Source: Arthrobacter sp.
GTDB taxonomy: Bacteria > Actinomycetota > Actinomycetes > Actinomycetales > Micrococcaceae
NCBI GenBank assembly: GCA_030147325.1
Contig: JASLAA010000212.1
Span: forward strand, 1 to 8,530
Direction of reading: 5' to 3'
DNA: 8,530 bases
Shown here: in pieces, positions 1 through 4,601 of the stretch
How positions within the stretch are numbered: the first letter of the stretch is position 1
Layout of the letters: the number at the start of each line of letters is the position of its first letter
Translations under genes and position numbers: made by a program
The notes under the pieces: generated by a model
Database searches by the model: none
Told to the model about the DNA's origin: nothing
Seen by the model: the letters and a program-made list of their open reading frames with translations, nothing else

Positions 1-386
1 ACGTCGAAGTCACCGGCGAGTGCGGCCGTTGCCTGGAGCCACTGCGGTTCGACCGCGAGGTGGACCTCCAGGAGCTCTTCTTCTACAGCGACTCCGAGTC
101 GCTGTCGGTGGAAGAGGAAGAAGAACAGCACCGGGTGGAGAACGATGCGGTCGATCTGGAGCCCGTGCTGAGGGATGCGGTAGTCACATCACTGCCATTC
201 CAGCCGGTGTGCCGGGAGGATTGCAAGGGTCTGTGTTCCGAATGCGGCGCACAGCTCAACGACGATCCGGACCACCACCATGAAGTCCTTGATCCTCGCT
301 GGTCAGCCCTAGCCGGGTTGACGGGCACCGCCGCTGAGAATGACGCGGCAACCAAGTCAGAGTCAGACGAGAGAGAAGAGAGTTAG
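1..386 (+). CDS. DUF177 / YceD family protein, 3' portion (5' end outside window)
   Basis: This is the C-terminal part of a DUF177 (YceD-like) protein; the complete codons begin at base 3 and the gene ends at TAG 384-386. Visible are a first cysteine pair in the peptide GECGRCLEPL, an acidic run (SVEEEEEQH), and a second cysteine cluster, CREDCKGLCSECG, followed by an aspartate/histidine-rich DDPDHHHE. These are the hallmark motifs of the family, and the cysteines probably bind a metal such as zinc (inference). Family knowledge: DUF177 genes sit directly upstream of rpmF in most bacteria, and the E. coli member YceD is linked to 23S rRNA accumulation. Only two bases separate this stop from the rpmF start, so the two are surely co-transcribed. 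The N-terminus cannot be judged. The family call is firm; the molecular role is not. Confidence 0.9.
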   Translation, partial: VEVTGECGRCLEPLRFDREVDLQELFFYSDSESLSVEEEEEQHRVENDAVDLEPVLRDAVVTSLPFQPVCREDCKGLCSECGAQLNDDPDHHHEVLDPRWSALAGLTGTAAENDAATKSESDEREES

Positions 387-388
387 CC

Positions 389-592
389 GTGGCAGTCCCG
401 AAGCGGAAAATGTCCCGCGCGAATACCCGCGCACGCCGGTCCCAGTGGAAGGCCACTGCGCCGAAGCTGGTCAAGACCCTCGAGAACGGTCGCATCACCT
501 ACAGCCTCGCCCACCAGGCGAAGGTCGTCACGGACTCGGCCGGTACCCCGCTGTTCCTCGAGTACAAGGGCCGCAAGGTAGCCGACGTCTGA
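389..592 (+). CDS. rpmF: 50S ribosomal protein L32 (cysteine-free form)
   Basis: A 67-residue basic protein starting MAVPKRKMSRANTRARRS, the classic L32 N-terminus, and ending with the conserved actinobacterial tail LFLEYKGRKVADV. L32 is a small structural protein of the large ribosomal subunit near the peptidyl-transferase region. The GTG start at 389 lies six bases after a purine-rich Shine-Dalgarno stretch (AGAGAAGAGAG, about 372-382), and its length is normal for the short actinobacterial version. It contains no cysteine at all, so it lacks the two CxxC zinc knuckles found in many bacterial L32 proteins; this is the so-called C-minus type. Position between DUF177 and rnc is the standard arrangement. 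The identification is near certain. Confidence 0.97.
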   Translation: MAVPKRKMSRANTRARRSQWKATAPKLVKTLENGRITYSLAHQAKVVTDSAGTPLFLEYKGRKVADV

Positions 593-599
593 CACCGGA

Positions 600-1394
600 G
601 TGCAACCCGCCGCAGGCATGCTGCCACGGCGGGTAGCGCCCGATGCTGGATCAGCTGATGCGGTCGTGAAGAACACAGCAGAACTCACCAAGCGTCTCGG
701 TGTCGATATCGACACCGAGACGCTTCGTCTTGCCCTGACACACCGTTCCTACGCCTACGAGCAGGGCGGGATCCCGACCAACGAGCGGCTCGAGTTCCTC
801 GGCGACTCGGTGCTGGGACTGTCGGTGACGGACGCCCTGTATCGCGACAATCCGGCGCTGTCCGAGGGCGAGCTCGCCAAGCGGCGGTCCGCCGTCGTCA
901 GCACGAGGGCACTCGCGGGTGTGGCTCGCACGCTCGACCTCGGGAGCTACGTGTTGCTCGGACAGGGCGAGAAGCTCACGAACGGACGGGACAAGGCCTC
1001 CATCCTGGCGGACACGATGGAGGCGGTGATCGGGGCGGCGTACCTGAGCCACGGCATCGAGACCGCCAGGGCCATGGTCATGAGGCTCATCAGCCCCCTG
1101 CTCCGCGACTCGGCGGTCCTGGGGGAGGGTACCGACTGGAAGACCCGGATCCAGGAGACCGCAGCCGGACGCCGCCTCGGCCTGATCGACTACCAGGTCG
1201 AGGGGACCGGGCCGGACCATGACCGCACGTTCACGGCCCGTCTCGTGATCGGCGGCGTGGAGTACGGATCCGGGTGCGGCCACTCCAAGAAGGAAGCCGA
1301 GCAGGCGGCCGCTGCCGCGACCTGGAAACTCCTGTCGGAGGAGCTCCCGGTACCGGCGACCGCATCCGTGGCGCAGCACGCCGACGGCGCCTGA
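600..1394 (+). CDS. rnc: Ribonuclease III
   Basis: Double-strand-specific endoribonuclease that matures rRNA precursors and cuts structured mRNAs in the cytoplasm. Counting from GTG 600 (264 residues), the family signature NERLEFLGDSVLG starts at residue 61, with catalytic E65 and D69. The second metal-binding set is in ADTMEAVIGAAYL (D138, E141). A double-stranded-RNA-binding domain fills roughly residues 175-247 and ends in the typical GHSKKEAEQAAAAATWKLL. The start is uncertain. GTG 600 follows rpmF by seven bases but its only GGAG overlaps the codon, ATG 618 has that GGAG 17 bases away, and GTG 666 gives VKNTAELTKRLG, which best resembles family N-termini as I remember them but has no good ribosome site. 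Codons for KRLGVDIDTETL form a perfect 36-bp palindrome at 690-725. The stop abuts mutM. Confidence 0.96.
   Translation: MQPAAGMLPRRVAPDAGSADAVVKNTAELTKRLGVDIDTETLRLALTHRSYAYEQGGIPTNERLEFLGDSVLGLSVTDALYRDNPALSEGELAKRRSAVVSTRALAGVARTLDLGSYVLLGQGEKLTNGRDKASILADTMEAVIGAAYLSHGIETARAMVMRLISPLLRDSAVLGEGTDWKTRIQETAAGRRLGLIDYQVEGTGPDHDRTFTARLVIGGVEYGSGCGHSKKEAEQAAAAATWKLLSEELPVPATASVAQHADGA
690..725. repeat. Perfect 36-bp palindrome inside the 5' part of rnc
   Basis: The left half is AAGCGTCTCGGTGTCGAT (690-707) and the right half (708-725) is its exact reverse complement with no spacer; I checked all 18 pairs. It is aligned to codons and encodes KRLGVDIDTETL, so both strands read the same 12 residues in the mirror frame. 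In single-stranded RNA it would fold into a 16-bp stem (690-705 with 710-725) closed by the four bases AUAU. Two transcripts could also pair over the full 36 bp. A chance 36-bp perfect palindrome in a window of this size is very unlikely. Because it sits in the RNase III message, a role as an autoregulatory cleavage site is the natural inference, but nothing here proves it. Confidence 0.9.
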
Positions 1395-2357
1395 GTGCCC
1401 GAACTACCCGAGGTCGAGGTGGTGCGGCGTGGCCTGTCCCGGTGGGTGACGGGACGCAGCATCGAGACCGTGGAAGTGGTCGATCCGCGATCCGTGCGTA
1501 GGCACGTCGACGGCGTCGAGGACTTCGCGGGAAACCTCGCAGGCGCACGCGTGACGGACGTGGTGCGACGCGGGAAGTTCCTCTGGATGCCACTCGAACA
1601 GTCCGACCAGTCGGCGGGGCCACCGCAGCTGGCACTGATGGCCCACCTCGGCATGAGCAGCCAACTGCTGGTCAAGGAGCCCGACGCCCCGAGGGAGAAA
1701 CACCTCCGGGTGCTCCTCGCGCTGTCGGCCGGCGTCGACGCGCTCGGTGAGCCGATGCCCCGAGACCTCCGCTTCGTCGACCAGCGTATCTTCGGTGGGA
1801 TGTTCATCGCGGACCTGGTGCCGACGTCGGACGGACGGCCCGGTGGCCGCGGCGCCACCGACCTCGAGCTGATCCCCCGCGAGGCGGCCCACATCGCCCG
1901 TGATCCCCTTGATCCCGCCTTCTCCATCGAGAACCTGCACCGCCGCCTGCGCGAGCGGAGGACCGGCCTGAAACGCGCGCTCCTGGACCAGGGGCTCATC
2001 TCCGGTATCGGCAACATCTACGCCGACGAGGCACTGTGGAGCGCCCGCATGCATTACGCGCGCCCCACCGACACGATGCGACGGCCGGACACCGAACGGA
2101 TCGTCGACGCGGTGACGACGGTGATGGAGCGAGCGCTCGATGCGGGCGGTACCAGCTTCGACTCCCTTTACGTCAACGTGAATGGCTCGTCAGGCTACTT
2201 CGCGCGCGAGCTCGAAGCCTACGGGCGCGAGGGTCGGCCCTGTCGCCGATGTGCGTCCGAGGGCAGGCAGTCGTTGCTGCGCCGGGAGCCCTTCATGGGC
2301 AGGTCCTCCTTCGTGTGCCCGTCCTGCCAGCCCCTGCCGCGCAACGCCCGCCTCTGA
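1395..2357 (+). CDS. mutM: Formamidopyrimidine-DNA glycosylase (Fpg/MutM)
   Basis: Base-excision repair enzyme that removes 8-oxoguanine and ring-opened purines and nicks the DNA at the resulting site. The 320-residue protein opens with MPELPEVE, so after methionine removal proline is the N-terminal nucleophile, followed by the catalytic glutamate. Other landmarks are the lysine in RRGKF (K61), HLGM with the void-filling methionine (M87), the helix-two-turn-helix QGLISGIGNIYADEALW (residues 199-215), and a C-terminal zinc finger with C283, C286, C308 and C311. The finger carries the catalytic arginine R303 in FMGRSSF. It is longer than the roughly 270-residue E. coli enzyme, as is common in actinobacteria. 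GTG 1395 follows the rnc stop with no gap and no obvious ribosome site, suggesting translational coupling to rnc. All key residues are intact. Confidence 0.97.
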   Translation: MPELPEVEVVRRGLSRWVTGRSIETVEVVDPRSVRRHVDGVEDFAGNLAGARVTDVVRRGKFLWMPLEQSDQSAGPPQLALMAHLGMSSQLLVKEPDAPREKHLRVLLALSAGVDALGEPMPRDLRFVDQRIFGGMFIADLVPTSDGRPGGRGATDLELIPREAAHIARDPLDPAFSIENLHRRLRERRTGLKRALLDQGLISGIGNIYADEALWSARMHYARPTDTMRRPDTERIVDAVTTVMERALDAGGTSFDSLYVNVNGSSGYFARELEAYGREGRPCRRCASEGRQSLLRREPFMGRSSFVCPSCQPLPRNARL

Positions 2358-2362
2358 GCGGA

Positions 2363-2388
2363 TCACGGCACAAGCGTCCTTGTCGTGA
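2363..2388 (+). terminator. Weak candidate hairpin after mutM
   Basis: Six bases after the mutM stop, TCACG (2363-2367) can pair with CGTGA (2384-2388), and CAAG with CTTG inside it, giving an imperfect stem of about nine to ten pairs around a CGTC loop. There is no following T-run. It could end the DUF177-rpmF-rnc-mutM transcript, since a separate promoter and leader follow, but the structure is imperfect and may be chance. Confidence 0.25.
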
Positions 2389-2395
2389 CCTGAAC

Positions 2396-2424
2396 GTGAC
2401 AATCGGCCGAGCAACGCGTACCGT
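2396..2424 (+). promoter_or_regulatory. Candidate housekeeping-sigma promoter for the riboswitch-hydrolase transcript
   Basis: GTGACA (2396-2401) resembles a -35 box. After a 17-base spacer, TACCGT (2419-2424) fits the actinobacterial -10 pattern TANNNT. Transcription would begin near 2431, about 40 bases before the first helix of the c-di-AMP aptamer, which is a sensible arrangement. The call is by eye, with no start-site data. Confidence 0.4.
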
Positions 2425-2469
2425 TGGTCGCGCGCTCATTCCAGCAAGGAAGGGCGCCCGCCCTCACTC

Positions 2470-2648
2470 TGCCTAGCCCTGTCGATGAGGTCGGACCGTT
2501 CGCTCAACACATTCGACAGGGGCGGGGGAACCGATAGCGGACTCGATACGAGTCCTAGGGGTCAAGACATGGGTAGGCCAGCACTGGGGGTGGCCTGCAG
2601 TACATGTCCGGATGTCCCATCCGAACCCGACAGCTAACTTCGCAGGCA
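2470..2648 (+). ncRNA. c-di-AMP riboswitch (ydaO-yuaA class) in the hydrolase leader
   Basis: The conserved 3' core CCGAACCCGACAGCTAAC (2621-2638) followed by TTCGCAGGC is the diagnostic block of this class. The upstream conserved pieces GGGGGAACC (2524-2532), GGGGTCAAG (2558-2566) and GGGTAGG (2571-2577) occur in the right order. Helices I can draw are P1, TGCCT (2470-2474) with AGGCA (2644-2648); a 9-bp helix, CCCTGTCGA (2477-2485) with TCGACAGGG (2513-2521); a 7-bp hairpin, GGACTCG/CGAGTCC (2539-2555); and AGGCCA (2575-2580) with TGGCCT (2591-2596). Family knowledge: the class binds cyclic di-AMP, usually lowers expression when bound, and in actinobacteria often precedes cell-wall hydrolase genes, as it does here. 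Exact ends are approximate. The short distance to the start codon leaves no room for a downstream terminator. Confidence 0.9.
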
Positions 2649-2650
2649 TT

Positions 2651-2659
2651 GGGAAAGGC
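2651..2659 (+). promoter_or_regulatory. Shine-Dalgarno sequence that fixes the hydrolase start at 2666
   Basis: GGGAAAGGC is a purine-rich ribosome site ending six bases before ATG 2666 and beginning two bases after the closing helix of the riboswitch. The only earlier in-frame ATG (2612) lies inside the aptamer and has no ribosome site, so 2666 is the better start. Its position makes ligand control of ribosome access plausible. Confidence 0.75.
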
Positions 2660-2665
2660 ATCAGC

Positions 2666-3532
2666 ATGTCCAGGAAGACCAGTATCGCGCGCCACCGGGC
2701 CGTCCCCACGCGCATCAACCCCCTCATCACAGCATCACGTGCCGTCACCGCGGGCGCCTCGGTAGCGGGCAAGCCTGCCGCCGTCGTCGTCGCGGCGTCG
2801 GGCCTCATGCTCGGTGCAGCTCTCCCGGCGAGTGCCGCCGGTGAGATCAGCCTCGAGACCGCAGGCAACCAGCAGACCGTGACCAGCACCGCAGGGACCT
2901 ACACGGTCCAGGCGGGCGACACGCTGGGCAGCATCGCGGCGGCGCACGGCGTCAGCGTCGATACGCTGTTCACCGCCAACGGACTGAGCTACAGCTCGGT
3001 CATCTACCCGGGCCAGTCCATCGTCCTCGATGGGGCAGCGTCCACCCAGCAGTACTCCCTCCAGTCGGCGCCCACGGTAGCTGCGCCGGCAGCACCCGCA
3101 GTCTCCGTCTCGTCAGCAGCACCGGCCGTCTCCGCCGCACCGGCGGTCTCGACGGGCAACACGACGGGGCTCAGCACGCAGTCCGCCTCCTCGATCGCTC
3201 CGGCCTCCGGCATCGTCGGCACGGCGATGCAGGGTCAGGGTTCCTCCTATGTCTACGGCGGAACCTCCTTCGGTGCCTGGGACTGCTCGGGCTTCGTGAA
3301 GTGGGTGTACGCGCAGCACGGCATCGACCTGCCGCGCACCACCTGGTCCCAGTTCGCAGCCCTGACGCCCACCAGCAACCCCCAGCCGGGCGACCTGGTC
3401 AGCCAGAACGGCGGCGGGCACGTCGGCATCTACCTCGGCGACGGTCAGATGATCAGCGCCCTGAACCCCGGTCAGGGAACCCAGGTTCACCCGGTCGGCG
3501 CAATGTCGGTCGACGGCTACTACACCCGCTGA
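2666..3532 (+). CDS. Secreted LysM - NlpC/P60 peptidoglycan hydrolase (C40 family)
   Basis: A 288-residue exported cell-wall enzyme. Residues 1-58 are a long actinobacterial signal peptide: a basic start (MSRKTSIARHRAVPTR), a hydrophobic stretch around residues 38-53, and a likely cut after LPASA or LPASAA. Residues 79-121 form one LysM peptidoglycan-binding module (YTVQAGDTLGSIAAAHGV). A low-complexity Ala/Pro/Val/Ser linker follows to about residue 180. The C-terminal NlpC/P60 domain has catalytic C207 in WDCSGF and H252 in GGGHVGIYLG; the third polar residue is less clear (N267 or S264). The family cleaves peptide stems of peptidoglycan during growth or cell separation. The gene has its own leader with a c-di-AMP riboswitch, so it is probably tuned to that second messenger. 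A perfect hairpin follows 40 bases after the stop. The specific cell-cycle role cannot be read from sequence. Confidence 0.93.
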   Translation: MSRKTSIARHRAVPTRINPLITASRAVTAGASVAGKPAAVVVAASGLMLGAALPASAAGEISLETAGNQQTVTSTAGTYTVQAGDTLGSIAAAHGVSVDTLFTANGLSYSSVIYPGQSIVLDGAASTQQYSLQSAPTVAAPAAPAVSVSSAAPAVSAAPAVSTGNTTGLSTQSASSIAPASGIVGTAMQGQGSSYVYGGTSFGAWDCSGFVKWVYAQHGIDLPRTTWSQFAALTPTSNPQPGDLVSQNGGGHVGIYLGDGQMISALNPGQGTQVHPVGAMSVDGYYTR

Positions 3533-3572
3533 CCCGCTCGTCGGACGCACGGCCCCTCAGCAGGCCACACAT

Positions 3573-3613
3573 CACAGAAGGACGGGATGCGGTGAGCATC
3601 CCGTCCTTCTGTG
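3573..3613. terminator. Bidirectional terminator-like hairpin between convergent genes
   Basis: CACAGAAGGACGGGATGC (3573-3590) pairs perfectly over 18 bases with 3596-3613 around the loop GGTGA. It lies 40 bases past the hydrolase stop and 19 bases past the oleD stop on the opposite strand, so it can end both transcripts. Neither side has a long T-run, as is common for actinobacterial terminators. Confidence 0.85.
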
Positions 3614-3632
3614 CGTCCGGCTCCGGTCGGTG

Positions 3633-4601
3633 TCAGCGGCGGTAGTACGCCGCGAGCCGATGGAAGCCTTCGTCGATGCTGACGGTGGGCTCCCAGTCGA
3701 GCACCTGCCTCGTGCGCCGCTGGTCGAACCAGTGCGCGGTGGACAGCTGCTCGGCGAGGAACCGGGTCATCGGCGGTTCCTCCTCGCGGCCCAGTGTCAG
3801 CCAGGCTCGCTCGATCACCGCCCCGGCTCCTCGTGCCAGCGCACCCGGCACCGAGCGGTGCGGCGGACGCACCCCGCCGGCGCGGCAGATCCCCGCCAGC
3901 AGTTCCGCGATCGGCCGTGGTTCACCGTTCGTGACCACCAGCGCCTTCCCCTGGGCAGCGTGCATGCGGCGCAGGCAGGCGACGATCGCCGACGCCGCAT
4001 TGTCCAGGTACGTGGTGTCGATGAGTGCTGTGCCTCCGTCGAGCAGCGGTAACCGTCCTCGGCGCGCCCTGGCGATCACGCGCTCCACGAGCTGGGTGTC
4101 CCCGGGGCCCCACACGATGTGCGGCCGGATGGCGGCGACCCGGAAGACCGGGCTCGAGCGTCCCAGCGCGAGGACCTCGGCCGCTGCCTTCGTCCGTGCG
4201 TAGTCGCCCCGCGCTCGCTCCGGGTCGGCAGGGCCTGCCGCTGCACCGACCAGGGAGGTGCCGACGTGCGCAACGGACGGGGAGGAGACATGGACGACGT
4301 CGGCGCAGCCGGCCTGCTCGGCCGCGTCGAGCACGTTGCCCGTTCCATCCACGTTGACGGAGCGGAAGTCGGCGGACGCTCCGGTGAAGGACACCTTCGC
4401 CGCGAGGTGGATGACGGCGCGGCAACCGCGCGCCGCGTCCTCGAGCGCACGGCGGTCGCCGACCGACCCGAGGGCATCGGTGGCGCCCTCGACACCGGAG
4501 GGACGCCGCTGGAAGCATCGGACGTCGTCGCCGTCGAGAACGAGCTGTCGGGCGACGGCGCGGCCCAGCATCCCGCTGGCCCCCGTGACGAGGACGGTCA
4601 C
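3633..4601 (-). CDS. oleD: OleD: NAD(P)H-dependent 2-alkyl-3-ketoalkanoate reductase
   Basis: An extended short-chain dehydrogenase of 322 residues. It reduces the 2-alkyl-3-ketoacid made by OleA to the 2-alkyl-3-hydroxyacid, the second step of head-to-head olefin biosynthesis. The N-terminus VTVLVTGASGMLG carries the glycine-rich dinucleotide-binding motif (residues 7-13). Basic residues at the end of the second strand (QRR, 31-33) favour NADPH. The catalytic pair is Y134 and K138 in DYARTKAAAE, with SSPS at 106-109 supplying the usual serine. The GTG start at 4601 overlaps the oleBC stop in the four bases GTGA, indicating translational coupling. The open frame continues upstream to 5204, but that extension is arginine-rich shadow of oleBC. 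By itself the protein could pass for any 3-beta-HSD-like reductase; the ole neighbours settle the name. Confidence 0.9.
   Translation of the reverse strand: MTVLVTGASGMLGRAVARQLVLDGDDVRCFQRRPSGVEGATDALGSVGDRRALEDAARGCRAVIHLAAKVSFTGASADFRSVNVDGTGNVLDAAEQAGCADVVHVSSPSVAHVGTSLVGAAAGPADPERARGDYARTKAAAEVLALGRSSPVFRVAAIRPHIVWGPGDTQLVERVIARARRGRLPLLDGGTALIDTTYLDNAASAIVACLRRMHAAQGKALVVTNGEPRPIAELLAGICRAGGVRPPHRSVPGALARGAGAVIERAWLTLGREEEPPMTRFLAEQLSTAHWFDQRRTRQVLDWEPTVSIDEGFHRLAAYYRR

Noticed and set aside
85..105. Hairpin ACAGCGACT-CCG-AGTCGCTGT inside the DUF177 gene
   Set aside because: A 9-bp stem with a 3-base loop is expected about by chance in a GC-rich window of this size, and nothing ties it to a function.
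651..1379. A minus-strand open frame in rnc that contains the same peptide TKRLGVDIDTETL as RNase III
   Set aside because: The shared peptide is a consequence of the 36-bp palindrome being codon-aligned, not evidence of a second gene. The rest of the frame has no family resemblance.
2612..2665. In-frame ATG at 2612 as the start of the LysM-NlpC protein, adding 18 residues
   Set aside because: It lies inside the riboswitch aptamer, has no ribosome site, and would put a non-signal sequence in front of a good signal peptide that begins at 2666.
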